Origin: Parus major
Taxonomy: Eukaryota; Chordata; Aves; Passeriformes; Paridae
NCBI RefSeq assembly: GCF_001522545.3
Contig: NC_031799.1
Span: forward strand, 32,951,354 to 33,015,353
Length of the DNA stretch: 64,000 bases
Direction of reading: 5' to 3'
Shown here: positions 45,780 through 58,928 of the stretch, one piece after another
How positions within the stretch are numbered: the stretch's first letter is position 1
Layout of the letters: every line of letters begins with the position of its first letter
Notes under the pieces: generated by a model
Seen by the model: the letters and a program-made list of their open reading frames with translations, nothing else
Told to the model about the DNA's origin: nothing
Database searches by the model: none
Position numbers and translations under genes: made by a program

Positions 45780-45960
45780 CATTATTAACAAGTGTCCTTC
45801 TTACAGCACAATTATTTGCAGCTTTTCACTACAGCACACAAAACCGAGATAGTTCTGGTAATTAACAGTGTCTTGTAATTAGCACAATCATTGTGGTTTA
45901 ATTAGCAATGAGAATAAACCTCAATTGTAATCATTCTGTTGGCTTAATGATACAAAGAAA
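45780..45960. promoter_or_regulatory. Candidate enhancer: three TAATTA sites in 46 bp
   Basis: TAATTA occurs at 45859-45864, 45876-45881 and 45899-45904, with SOX-like ACAAT/ATTGT between the last two (45885-45894) and CAATTGTAATCATT just after. Clustered TAATTA cores are the signature of homeodomain-bound (LIM, paired or HOX-like) enhancers. The block is AT-rich, so motif density alone is weak proof, but the even spacing of about 17 and 23 bp is unusual in this window. Confidence 0.35.
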
Positions 45961-48505
45961 ATGTAGAAATGGGATTTTATTTAAGTGTTTTCTTAGGCTA
46001 CCTGGTATCACTGAAAAAACTCCTTTTCCAGCTTGTGATTCTTTAGGCAGCTTTAATTTGCCTTGTGTGTGTGTGTGTATGTAATAACCATAACCATTAC
46101 TAATTGTCATAAAACACATCCCCACTACTTTGTCTTGGGAAAGAATTTTGTGCAATATTCTTGCTGGTGAGCACCTCCATCCCTGATTCTTCCAAGTACT
46201 CTAACACTGGAGTCCCTTTTGGTTTTTGTTAAAATAGTATGCTCTGTCTGAGAAAGAAATGGTTTACAGATAAAAGGTAGCATATTTTATTAGATGGATG
46301 AATATAGCTGAGGAAGAATAGGGAAGTTCTTTGGCACTAGACATTGCTCAAGGTGCCTATCTTGATAAATCAGGCACAACATGATCCCTCTACTTAGAAA
46401 TATGATTCAGAATGCACAATCATAACAGGTGTCAATTTATTCAGTTATATCAACTTCCCTCAATAGTGCTTGGACTGACTCTGACTGTGTCGTTTCTATG
46501 GTGCTTATTTTTATAGGAAATCCTTTTTAGAACTCTCATTTTAGTACTATTCTACTGGCACATAATTTGTGTTTTATTTATATGCACCCTCAAACCTTTT
46601 TCTGAGCATTTCACCAGCAGTTACCTTACAGCATTCTGGAGATTCAGGAAAGTAATTATAATATTCTTGTAATCACGGAAGTAAGGACATTGAGATAGAG
46701 GATGTGTCCCAGGTCACCACATAAAACCATGGAAAAACCAAAAATGAAATGTGTATTCTCCTGGCTGGGCCTGCAGTCCCTAGAAACATGTTATTAAAGC
46801 TGCTTTGCAATCAAAGGTATGACTACAGCAGGGATAGAAACACTAGACAGTTTCATTTTAACGTGGTTAATAGATCTAGGAGCACTATCATGAACTTCAT
46901 TCAGCAGAGGCAGAGCAAGTCAGCTGTAGACTGAGTGGTTATTTATGCTGCCAGCTCGCACTGATGCTCTGGTGCTGTACAATCAATGGTGCCTATAGAA
47001 AAACAAGCAAAGCTGGGCTTGTGAAGGCTGAAATTGTCCTTCTGACTGCAGTTATAAATAGCTGCACCCCACTGCCATATATTTGATGTGAACCTTACAA
47101 ACTGAGCCTGAGTCCAGCTCCCCCTCAAGACTAATACCTTTTCCATCCACCTTTCACAGGAAGAGGAACAAATCCATCAAGTAACTTCTTCAAACACTGC
47201 TGGTTTTTCAAGCACTGCTGCTCCTGTCGCCTGCTAATCAGCATTATAACAACCAACTATTTCATTATGGATTAGCTGTGAATGGATGTTATTCAGTATC
47301 AAAGGGAATCCATGGCAAATCCACTTAGAGAACATGTCATACAGGATGAGAATACACCAACTGTTTGCAGTTTCTCTTGGTAGCATTGCATGTAAAAGTA
47401 GTGGTGAAGAACTGCTTGGAAGGACCAAGTAAAACATTTTCTACATGGAGAGAGCCCTGGACAGGACAGAAAGTCACACTCAGTAGTTGCAAGCACAAGG
47501 GAGTCTGACTGACCAGAACAGAATGCACTGGGGCTTGCTCTACTCTTTGACAGTGTTCCTTCAAATTTTCGACACACATCTTCTCATCAAGGTTTCTCTG
47601 GAGCTGCCGCTGAGTTGAGGAGCCAGAAACACATTCTAAGAAAGAGACTGCAGGCTTCTTTCTGTCAGCATTGAAAGCACCACTGACAACATAATCTAGG
47701 TTTCACCCCTTATCCCTCTGTTGCTTGCACTTCACTTTTCATCAGGAAGCATAAACCAAGAAAGGGGATGGGTGTTAGATATATTTTCCTTTCACAGTAC
47801 CCTCATCTACAATACCAAACCCTTCATGGATAGCTACTCAGAGCTGGATGGCTTTACCTTTGAACTAATTGCTGGAATGCCAAAGGATTTGTTAGATGTT
47901 CAGGTGATTTAGAGCCTTTTTGGAAACTGCACGTGTAGCTCCTAACTTGAATAGAAACATTTGACCTCTGTGGCTTCTCAGGTGTCCCTGATAAGTAGAG
48001 AGGGGGAAGGGGGAAAAAAAAGAAGAAAGGAAGAAATACTTGCTCATGTCAGAATGAGGGTGAGATCAACAGTCAAGTAACTTTTCATTTTATCCATCCA
48101 GTTATCTTGCACATTTTTATCTGCTTCTGACATGTAAAGGATAGGAGTCACTATGAGTATGTAGAACCTAAAAACCCCTTATATCAAATCAGGCTTGCAT
48201 AGTTAGCAGAACTATGGCTAAGTGACTTGAGCACAGAGGAAAGTGTTCTAAAAAGCAGTTTCTTCCTGATTTCAAAGCTCTGAACCAAAGGCATCTGCCA
48301 CTGTACCTCCCAATTCCTTCATGTAGCATTCCCAGCAACAACTTAGGCAGGCCCAGAAAACACAGTATGAGCATTCAGAACTGCAACTAGTAGCTCATAG
48401 GAAAAAAGATTTCCATAGCAGGAGTAAGCCAGAGGCAACCACTTCACAGTTAGTGCCAATTTAGTTACAGATAACAATTTCATCCAAGAAACATAAAGCA
48501 CAAAT
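45960..48505. other. No gene recognised; short TG microsatellite
   Basis: A (TG)n run of about 8 units lies at 46062-46078. Minus-strand frames at 47299-47579 overlap in two phases, and a plus-strand frame at 47721-47912 is unremarkable. No gene or transposon is recognised. Confidence 0.5.
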
Positions 48506-48509
48506 CAGA

Positions 48510-48665
48510 AATCACAGAAAAATAGAAACATAGAATGGTTTGTGTTGGAAGACACCTTAAAGACCACCTAGCTCCAACCTCCTTTCCTCCTTGCAGGGAA
48601 ACCTTCCACTAGACCAGGTAGCTCAGAGCCCCATCCAACCTGGTCTTGAACACTTCCCTTCTGGG
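48510..48665 (-). mobile_element. CR1 LINE, 3' end fragment on the minus strand
   Basis: Read on the plus strand, AATAGAAACATAGAATGGTT, TGTGTTGGAAGACACC, TTAAAGACCACCTAGCTCC, CACTAGACCAGGTAGCTCAG and CCCATCCAACCTGGTCTTGA are the reverse complement of the terminal CR1 UTR (CAAGACCAGGTTGGATGGGG, CTGAGC, CTGGTCTAGTGG, GGTC, TTAAGGTG, CCATTCTATG). Its 5' end is truncated about 155 bases from the 3' terminus. It belongs to the same UTR type as the 7.6 kb copy. Confidence 0.92.
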
Positions 48666-49438
48666 AAATGACAGCAGAAAGAACGGGGTAGAGATGTATT
48701 GTTTCCCACCAGAATACTTTGCTCTAAGCTTCTTTTGTTATTATTCCCTCTATAATGTGGAATTACAGATGCATTAATGCCAAATGTGCAATCAACTCCT
48801 GTTTCCCTTTTTCTAGGAAGAATTTTAAGTATAATCTGGGAACATGTTGATGACTTTATGATATGATATACCGTAATATTAAAAATATCATTAAACTCAT
48901 AATCACAGAGACTTGTGAAGAAGGAACAGTAAACTTCTGCAAAAGATGGTGATTGTGACTGTTCCTTTAGTAATTATTCATTTAGGAGCAAATTGCTATG
49001 CACTAAGGCATCAAATAAATTGATGCTCACTAATTTTAACTTGATTGAGAACATTGAATAGTTCAGACTATCATTATGTTCTCTTTGATTGGGAAGGTTT
49101 TTTTGTTCAATGGCAAAGTTGTATTCCTTAAGGAGAGTGACATCATTCAAATATTTTATGTGATGTAGAAGTAATTTCCTTTCTTTATCAGTTACCTTTT
49201 AATTATCTTAGAATAAATCTCCCTCTCTTGTTCTTGATAGTAAGCCAAGGCCTCCAATAACCCTTCTGGTAGAAATGGCGTTACAATGGGAAGCAAGCCT
49301 CAGCTTTATCAAAATGTCAGGATCATATGAAAGTAATTTTCCTGGTGTACTGGTTCCCAAACTTGTATAAATGGCACTGCTGCGTCCCACAATGGACGAC
49401 CCCTGGTCCAGGTATGGTAATTCTTCATTTCATCACAG

Positions 49439-49527
49439 AATGACAGTATGGTTTAGCTCACCAGCCAGTGGAGAGCTTTTAAATTCAGGTTTAAATGATT
49501 ATTGGCAGCCCCAGACACTGCCGGAAG
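49439..49527 (+). other. Exon-like block with open frame
   Basis: The acceptor AATTCTTCATTTCATCACAG (AG at 49437-49438) and the donor CCGGAAG|GTATGTTG (49528) bound 89 bases. One frame (1 base plus 29 codons plus 1 base) is open and soluble-protein-like (MTVWFSSPASGELLNSGLND, then YWQPQTLPE). A second donor-like CCAG|GTATGG lies upstream near 49411, too close to form an intron with this acceptor. No family is recognised. Confidence 0.18.
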
Positions 49528-49859
49528 GTATGTTGGGGTGCAGACCAAGTGCTCACAAGTCTGGCACTTATGCTCAGATGCCTGAGATCTTTAAGTGAGA
49601 TATTCCTTCAGAGGTCTCCTTTCAGCTAAGGAGATGTGCTCATGTCTGCTACTCCTTCAACAAAGTTTATCTCATAAGGGGGAAGAGGGAGGAAAAACAA
49701 TTTCTGCCCAGAAGCAATGCTCTAACCATCAGCCTTCCATCTCATCCCTACATCCCCAAGAGAGGCGAAGGGCAAGAAGAACAGGAAAGGCAATTGCTTG
49801 GGCTTCAGTATCACATTCAGCCAAGACAGGTTTGTGCCAATCCCTGATGTAGGGCATGC

Positions 49860-52800
49860 CTGCTTCTCCTCTACATTCTCACATTTTCCTATCTCAGCCC
49901 AGAGTCTAAGTCTTTTACAGCCTTCCTGAGACAAGGGAGGTGGTCTTTTCCCTCTCATTTCTAAGACTTTCCAACAAAGTTATCTGCCTGCCCAACCAGG
50001 AAGTCAGCTGAACTGTCAGCCTCAACTAGTGTTTGTCTTCCCTACCTCTTCTTCACATTTCTCCTTGGAGTGCAAGCTCCTTGGGTTGCCTGGAGCCTGC
50101 CTACATTGTTTGAAAGATGTTTCTCACTATATAGCACTAAGAACAGCCAAAGCAATGAGACTGAGGGACAGATGGACTTACCATCCTCTTTATCTCTGAT
50201 TATTTTTACTTTGTTTCTATTTATTTATTATTCATTCCCGCTGGAATTTTACAGCTGCCAGCTGGCTCCTAGAGTAAGAATCAGCAAACATCCTGGGGAG
50301 TTTCCAGTCACAATTCTCTGAGTGTGTATCCCACACTGTACTTCAGAAAATTTTTGAACAAGGTTTCTGTACAGACCATAGATAGACCCAGGGAGACACA
50401 TGGCTAACAAATCTCTCTCTCCCAATACCCTTAGTAACAGATCTGAGTTTTTTCCAAACAGTAGCTTAACTTCATGCTAATACTTTCAAGGCCCCTCCCC
50501 TCATATGGAACTGTGAAAATTATGGTAGCACTCCTTCATAGAGGCTACCTCACTGGCAAGTGAATATCATCTTGCTATTTCCAGACAAATGGATATAATT
50601 GTATTATAGTATAATATCATAATATCATAATATCATAATATCGTATCATATATAATATGTTATTGTTATTGTAATTGCTATTGTTGTTATTATCTATCCT
50701 TAGTAAAAGGCTTCAGTAGAAAAGCCTGACACTTCCTTAAGCTTCACTCCTACAGCAAAGTTGCTCTTCTAAGCCTACATTAGAGATGATAGGAATTTTC
50801 CATGTCTAAACGTGCAAGAATTTTACAAGCAGGGAGTTACAAAATTCAGCACCCATCAACAGTGCAATAAGATATGTTTGAAGTATGGTTCTGACTAAGT
50901 AACATTAGACAGTAATTTTTATCGAAAAATTGAGGCTGGAAATTTCAGTTTCCAGCTGGAGCTGATCACAGAAAACACACTCACAAGTTATATAGGAAAA
51001 TTTTGTCAGGAATGCATAGTTTAAATTTAACGCATATTCTGCATTCAACAATGAGACCATAAGTGTTCTTGGTAGAAGCTATGCTGTATAAAAAAGGTAG
51101 ATAAAGAGCTGTATAAGATGCTGCCATCTTTATTGATAGAAGTATATATAAGTATGTACTTATATAATACATATAATATATATGTTTAAAATTTTTGGTT
51201 TTAAACAATTGGCAGAGTTTGTGAAAACCCAGGTTCTTTAACTATTCCAGGTTATACTTAGACATTAAGGAAAAAAAAAAGTGAACTGGCTTTTAAATGT
51301 GCTGGACAAAGAACCTCCAACTGCAGTCAATTAGTGGCACATATAATTTAAAAGAACATCCTGACCACACACGAACATAAAAATTGCAGTTGTCCAGATT
51401 GCAATCTATCACATAAGCTTTATACCAGTTGAGAGCCCACCCTGATATTTCAAGAGATTTTGCAGCAATGATTGTCTTCACGTGGATCTCAAGTCCATCA
51501 TCCAAAGAAGCTGCTTGCCCATTTTTCAGTTGTGACTCTGTTTTTAGGGAGTTTAAATGTTTCAGATATTCAACACCCCTGAATATAAGCTGATAGAAGT
51601 GTTTTCATGCACATAGTATGGGTGCTGTCATTTAATGAGTTGAGAAGAATCTCATTAAGAAGAAAAAGAAAGGATTTTTCCTGATCTAAAAACAGTATGG
51701 CAGGCACATAACTTTCATTGAGCGTTTCAGAAACACAGGCAAATATGACCCTTTCAAGAAATTACTGCACCTGTAATCTGAGAAACAAGAACACCACAGA
51801 TATCTTCATAAAACAAATATGTGTACATCTCATTTTGTTGTTAATCTGGAGAAGAGAAACATGGATAAAATTCAGAGATGATGTTTCAGTATCCACCTTT
51901 GGAAAATAGTTTTTAAAAACAAAGTGAGATAAAAAGTTCTGAAAACTTCCGATATGGATGGTCTGGGTGGACAAATTCTGCTCCTTTTTTCCCTTTCAGT
52001 AGAAACTTCTGAGAAAGAAAAGCCTCTACTACCCAAATCAGGTTTTGAAAGCCATAACTACTCCTACATTTCAAAGTCCTTTTCAGCTAAATAGTCAGGA
52101 TATAAGAGAAAGAAACTATCCCTGCATTTCCATCTTCATGTTGACATTCACCTGCACCACATCAACCAAAAAAGGTATAGAGAATGCCTGTCGATGCTGC
52201 AGAGACTCTTAGAGGAAAACTAGCAAGCTTTCTCTCATAGTCCTCTTATAAAAAAATCAGAAGTAATGGGCACTATGTATCACACAATACCATCTTTTCT
52301 TCAAATTCCAAACATAAACCATATGTGTCTTGTGTTTCTTCCTCTTCCTTTGCATTCTTTACAGATGTTGCATTTCTAGAAATACTCCTCTCAAAATAGT
52401 CACTCTGTTTTGATTTTATTTTTTTTTAAGAAATGTGTTTTTAATTTTTATCTCATATTTTCTGGCATTTAAAGGGAAGCATTAAAGATGACCTGACATA
52501 ATGATTGTGTGTTTTGTAAACATACAAAGCGAAGTTTGGAAGTATTGGCAAATAACAGTGAAGGCTAAAACACAAATAAAAGTAATTTTAAAACAAGTAT
52601 AAAATATAGTTACCAGCTTAACAGAAAATCAGTCAGGTTTCAACCAAATTCTCTTCAAAGATTGTAAATTTTCCTAGCTTTATTATAGTACTATCCTCCT
52701 ACTCATATCCTCCATATGTACAGCAAAAGTATATTTCCAAACACTTTCAGTCATATTAAATGATCTGACTCCTAAAGTAAGGTGAAAGTTGAAGGAAATG

Positions 52801-55180
52801 GGGTTATTGGAAGAGATGTGGAAATAGTCATGTCAATTTATTTGAATCTGGACTATGATGAAAAACAGGAATTGCTTTAGGGAGAGCAGTTCCCATTCAA
52901 GAACATCAAGACAGGCTGAGTGGGAAGAACACTGTATTAAGAATGGATCAGAGAATGAGAATTTCAATCTGTGTAGGTCATGATGTTTCAAAAACTACTA
53001 TTCTCAATTGACCAAAAATTAAAACTTTCAAAAGCCTTTGTGAAATGAAGTGGTAAAGAAAGCTGTATTTTCAAGTAGAAAATATCTTGATATTTTGTTT
53101 AATTTAGATCCTTTGCCTCTTTTTCTCTCATTACAAGTACTGATAAGACTGGCACTTAAAAACTCTTTCTGTTGAACATTTGATCATAAATGAGGGGTAT
53201 AAATAGTAGTGCTTTAAAAAAATCAGCTTTTTTGAAAAGGAGTAATATCCTGTTGAGAATACAGTCTGCAATCCATTTATGGAATGGAAGCAAGGAACAG
53301 AAAAGGTAACTGACTGCTCAAGGTCACAGAGAATGTTTTGTGAATCCAAAACTCCAAACAATACAGTACCTCAGTTACAAGAACAAACATCCTCCCACTG
53401 TACCCAAAACTAATGAAGGAGCTGGAAGCAGAAAACACACATAATTTTTCTCAAAAGCTGCCAACTAATATAAGAATTATCACTTGCTGTTAAAGTGTTT
53501 CAGATCTCTCTTTAAGATATGTATTACTTATTCTCCACAAGAGAATTTATTGCTAACAAGGTCAGCACCAAAACCGCACACCATCAAAATGCCTTTGTGA
53601 GTGTGAGGAGAAATTCCACCATATATATTTCTTGAGGGTACAATGACACAAAGGTAGAATTTGACCTCAGCAGTGATAATAGATGAGAAACTTGAAACAC
53701 ACAAATGTTTTCTTACCAGGCTTTCTAATGCCTTGCTGAGACAGTCTGATCTTAAAGTGTGCTGACTTCTTAAGATGAGAAGTACAAAGTGTCCCAGATA
53801 CCCATCAGCCATCTGTCTCTTATGGCAAAGTCTAGTAAGATTTTTCCCGAGAAGAATAAGAAGGAACTTTTCAGCCAGCTAAGCTGGAGTAAGAAACAAT
53901 TTTCTTCTGTCTCACATGAACACGGTGGATTTCACATAGTACAGGGTGCAGAAGGCAAACACCCAGCTAAGGGCTGCACCTTGCTTCTGTGTGGGCTGCA
54001 CTAAGATTTCCCTCCCTGGGATGAGCACAAGGGACTTGCCAAACAGCCACCCTTACAGCTGAACCTGCACTGTAGGAGGTGTAAAGTTGAGGCAACCATC
54101 TGTGGGGAGAATGTGGGAAACCCAGGACCCTAGGTCATACCCATAGCACCACACCAGCTGTTTCCAGGTGTCTGACCAGAGTCTGGACCTGTGACTCAGG
54201 GGAACTCAGACCAGGGATTTGATAACCGACTTTCCAAACTGAACAATATTCCCAGACTCCCAGTGGTAGTCCTCTCCTCTCTGCCCCCTGGCCATGGCAT
54301 CCATTTCAAAACATACATATTTAGTTACTTCTGGTTTTCAAAGGCAAAGGAGACACATTGCCAACCAAACTTCATTCCTAGAAGTTTGTTGGCTAAGTAG
54401 CAAAGACGCCTTCCTCATCCCTAAGAGACCATCTTGGTTTCAAAAGGTGAAAAAGATGGACCCTGCTCATCCACAGGAGATGTATGAAGTCCTGTCAGGA
54501 TGGATTGGAGCAATAGTATTGACATATTGAAAGTACATCAGTCCCTAGGACTGCCACTGAAACCTCTGTTTTGCATCTTATTCATGTGGTCAACTTGAGG
54601 TAAGTATGACTTTGTTGGTTTTAAATGTACTATATTGCAATAATTTTAATTGCCTACCAGACGCAAGAGATCTAACTATATCTGCTCTTTCTACATCTTT
54701 CATCTTCCTGTACATAATGCTATATTCACAAACCCCACTGAGGCTTTTTATAAAACCATACAATTCACTGTAATAGTCCCATCCACTAGTTTTATTTTCC
54801 CAGCCAGGTCATCATGAGAGTAATCCACAATTATTTTCTTAACTTGTGGAAGTCCATTTTCATTCCAAATCTTGCATTTCAAACTCAGTCAAATCTCCCA
54901 CTGAAATCATGGTCTGAAATGATAGAGAGTTTGGTCAAAGTTTAAAAAATCATTAATGGTTTATATTAAGAATTAAGAAGCAGGGGGAGAGGGTATTTTA
55001 AATTGCCCCTTATGTTACATCTCCTCCAAAGCACCTACCTGTTTGAAACACGTGTGGCTTTTACGTTTCTGTGTACTAAAGGATCTGTTCAGCAGCTGGA
55101 ATTGTGAAACTGGGTTAATGCAATCAGCTAGAAGAAAAAAGATGCTGAACTCATTGTGGAAACTTATTTTAGATTAAAAG
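49860..55180. other. No gene recognised; AT-rich microsatellite inside
   Basis: An (ATAATATC)4 repeat lies at 50611-50642, and AT-rich hairpin-prone sequence follows at 51145-51185. Open frames are short and unsupported. The 53985-54220 stretch is mildly GC-richer and could be an unrecognised repeat, but no terminal repeats are visible. Confidence 0.5.
50611..50642. repeat. (ATAATATC)4 octanucleotide repeat
   Basis: Four perfect 8-bp units, followed by diverged continuations (GTATCATATATAATATG) and a TTATTG-rich stretch to about 50690. Confidence 0.95.
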
Positions 55181-55186
55181 AAAAGG

Positions 55187-55207
55187 AATGGCCTTTAAAA
55201 GGCCATT
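55187..55207. repeat. Perfect 10-bp palindrome
   Basis: AATGGCCTTT (55187-55196) and AAAGGCCATT (55198-55207) are exact reverse complements around one central A. Confidence 0.95.
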
Positions 55208-55209
55208 GA

Positions 55210-58200
55210 GAGGGGCATGGGGGAGGAAAGAAGACTCTGTATGCAGGAAAACCTGATTCTATTTTCTTTAATTTCCATTAACAACATATCATTTAAGCTT
55301 TTTTTATCTCTTGTCAGCTGTGTGGAAGACCAGAGCTAGGAAAGAAATCCAGACCAGCAGGCAGAACATAATTTTGATTGCACAAATTGGGTTAAAAACA
55401 GAAAAATTAAAAGACTCTAAAACCGGAGAGAACCACAAAGACTAAAACAAAAGAGAAAAACATTTTGCCAAGTCTTGGCAGCGAATAAAGTTGAGATTCT
55501 TAGTTCAGGATCAGCAGACAGTCAAGGTTTTAAAAGTGGAAAAAACTATAGAATTTGATATTTGTTAGAGATAAGGACCAGATAGATATAAGAAAGACAA
55601 GAAACCATGTTAAAACAGGACTAACATGTATTTCTGTCACGAGAAAGTTGCACAAAACAACAGAATTGTTGTGAGATTGCATTAGGTTTTGGATTGAAAT
55701 AACAGAAGTGCTGTTTTGTACTGATTTCTACTGGTCTGACAATCTGAAAATCTGAGCAAGCAGGGCTCAGATGGGGATATGGGAGCTGGTATTCTCTCAG
55801 TCTCAGGTCAGAGCTTCAAGGGCATCAGAGGCTCTGGCTGCCAGACAGCTGCAGCCCTGGCAGATCAGGGACAGTTGGAGACTTCATTTTTTAGCCTTTC
55901 TTGCCTTGCTTGCTCCAATGGCACTTGCTGGTTATCACCAATTCATACAATCTTTTGTTTGTGGCGGTGAGCAGTGCATCACAAGCATTCCTAGATTAGA
56001 AAGGAACGGCTGAGTTGAAGCAGAAGAGAGGACAGTTTGGGACTGTCTTTCTGCAAAAGCTTGCTCTCATGGTGATTCCAGAGCACCACTGTCAGCCCTC
56101 CAAGGGCTTTGCAAAACAAAGCATTGCTTTAGCAAAAATGTTAATTTCAGCCATTAAGCTGGAGTCACTGTAAGGCACAGGTTCTCATCATACCCTAGAG
56201 CAACACTGAACAAAAAAGCAAAGCTATTTGTGCTTCCACCCATAAAGGCAGAGTGACTTGAGTTGTCCTCTGAAATTTGTAATGGAAATTACCCTGAATT
56301 TGCAAGCCAAAATTTGTCAAAATTGCAAAGGAGGCAGTGCTCTGCACTCCAGTTGCCAAAGAAGGGTGGGGTTTGGGGTTTTCTGTTTGTTTGTTTGTTT
56401 GTTTGTTTGTAGGATTTGTTCAGGGTTTGGGTGGCTTTGTTGGTTTTATTTGTTTGTTTGTTTTGTGTTTTGGGTTTTTTTTTTCTTTGATTGGTTGGCT
56501 GACTGTGTGTGTGTATGTGCGTACCTGACACTCACACATGTAGAGTGCCACCATATGCTGTTTGCCTGTAGAGGAGCTCACACTAGACAGTAGGCAGGAG
56601 AAAAGGAAAAAATGTCTTTCTAAGGAACTAAATACATTGGTGAAGCTGGGCAGATGCACATAGGTTTCACTAACTCTGATGATTATCAGGTTCATAATGC
56701 CGAGTTATCAGCTCTGTTACTGAATTTACCTTTCCTTAGCCTTTACCCAGAAGAAAAGGCCAGGTATTTCTCAACCTATGCTCCTTAAAACAATTGCTTC
56801 CAAGTTCAAGGAAGCTCATATGACTAAGTTGTTGCAATAGCACTACTTTCAGCTTAGGTCCCCGGTGCAGTGACACGGAACCTCCAAACACACAGCAGAC
56901 ATTGGCAGCAATGCAAGCCTGGAGCTTGCTGTTTTGCTTCTGAGTAGTCACCAGCTGTGCTGATGCAAAACACCAGTGCTGACGCTTGAAGAGACTGGGA
57001 TAAGGCAAGGGACAACCTTACAGCTCTGACACACGCATGCCTGAAAACAAATAATGGATTCATCTTCTTTGATGTCAACAAAGGTTTGATAGAGCCCAAC
57101 TTAGCTGGTCAGACAAAGAGTCATCATGTGTACACAAGATCAAATGCTCATTTGGTAGGGGATGGGGGTGTCAGCTCACTTGTAAAATTCTGAGTAAGCT
57201 TTCCTGAAAAAAACCCAAACATTTTTTTCCTCAAATAAATATTACAGTGTGTCTGTGCATAGCAATACAATATTAGTATTGAGTTACACTTTTCTTCATG
57301 TATCAGATGAAACTGATCCTGGCATAAGGCTTTCGCAGAGAAGTTTCCATTTTCATAGTTACTGAAATGCATTTTACAAGTTTTAGACTTTCCCCCTCCA
57401 AAACATCTCTCACAAGTAGTGAAGTGAGTTGTGTTTTTTTCACACTGATTACACATAATAAAAGAGAGACCAATGTGATCTTGCAGGACACTGTGAATAC
57501 ACAGTTAGTATAAGCATCTACTCCCTTGAAATGCCTGCTTCTTGGTAGAAAGGCTCTGCTATTTTTGCTGGGTGTTGTGCCAATACAGACAACCTGGAGC
57601 ATTTCCAAGAAGGGGTCTAGAAGAGAAAGTCTAACACACAGGAGCACACACTAGGATAATTTTCCCACATTTGACACAATCAAGAGGGCCCCAGCGAACC
57701 TGTAGCGGATGGTGACTGACACACTGTGGCTAGGGAAGCAGTTCTAGGTTTTGATGCCAGCTGTTGTTTACTCAGACATTGCATCTCCAGCCCTGAGGAG
57801 CTGATTTTAAGGTTGAAGGGATCATTGCTGCCTCCAGTAAAACCTGTTGCAAATTTCATGCAACACAGGTATTCTCTGTATCAAGGTACCCCTCTTGAGA
57901 CAGGATCCTAATCCACTGGGCTTTCACAATAGATAGGCAGTCTTCTCTGATGGTATTACAACTGGAGAGAAGACAGTTTGCTATGCATGACATGCAGCTA
58001 GAATAGCATTTTGTTCATGTAACAAATGTTTTAAGGTCTGATTTTGCCAGTCACACAAGAAGTGACAAATGCTCATTCAGCAGCCTGAAATAAATTTAAA
58101 AAATAATGTTGCTTGCCAATATGTGAAAAGGAGCTGACTTATACTAGTGTGGCAAAGGAAGAAACTGATAGGTGAAATTTTGTAAAGCTGATTTTTAGCC

Positions 58201-58928
58201 AATTAAGTAATGATTGTGAAATTTAATTACATTATTAAAACTGCCTGGACTCAAGGGTGCCCTAAAGTATTCATACCACTTGTTTTGATATCCAGAAAAT
58301 GGTGAAGTGGAATAGACCTATATTTATCATTTTAATTTTATTTCAGATTTCATACTATTTGCATTTTTACACTGTGGCAGGTAGATATGTAGGGTTCTGC
58401 TTGTATTCTTTCTTTGCAGTGAAACACCATAAAGCAAAGCTGTGCTTTTCTGCACCAAAATGCATTAAAATTATCACCACTTCTCTTTAAGCTATTTTCA
58501 TTAAATATGGCTTTCCATTTCACATCTGAGCTTAAAGATTTACCTGATAATATGTAACAGCATTTTCATACTGAGAATTTGTTGGATACTTCAGTTTAAA
58601 TGGTTCATGAAGTTGAAAGATTAACACAATTTTCCCTTTCATTTAAAGGATAAAATTGTCCCACTATCATCCTGTGGGTAGGAATGATTTAGGCTGATTT
58701 ATTTAGACTAACACCTAGCCTAGATCATATTGGCTTTATTCAGGAAGATCAACCATAAAAATAGGGACACTCATGATTAGAATCAGGACACTGATGTCAT
58801 TTATTCATGTTACATGAACAGAATGAGCTCTAATATTTTGGAGTTGTTCTGTGTCCCATGTTTTCCTCCCATTCACAAATAGCTTTTCAAGGCAGCTACA
58901 AAATAGAAACCTATTTCCTGCCCCTCCC
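55210..58928. other. No gene recognised with confidence
   Basis: A minus-strand frame at 57148-57456 (102 codons) starts MCNQCEKNTTHFTTCERCF, so four cysteines fall in two CxxC pairs, followed by further Cys and His. The pattern is suggestive of a zinc-binding exon, but an overlapping 114-codon frame (57303-57647) is equally open and no splice site frames it well. The 55770-56010 frame (80 codons) is unrecognised. Simple repeats at 56.4 kb are listed separately. Confidence 0.4.
56380..56520. repeat. (GTTT)n tracts with short GT run
   Basis: GTTT units repeat about six times at 56385-56410 and again, less purely, at 56448-56465. A run of T and a (GT)5 stretch follow to about 56515. Confidence 0.95.
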
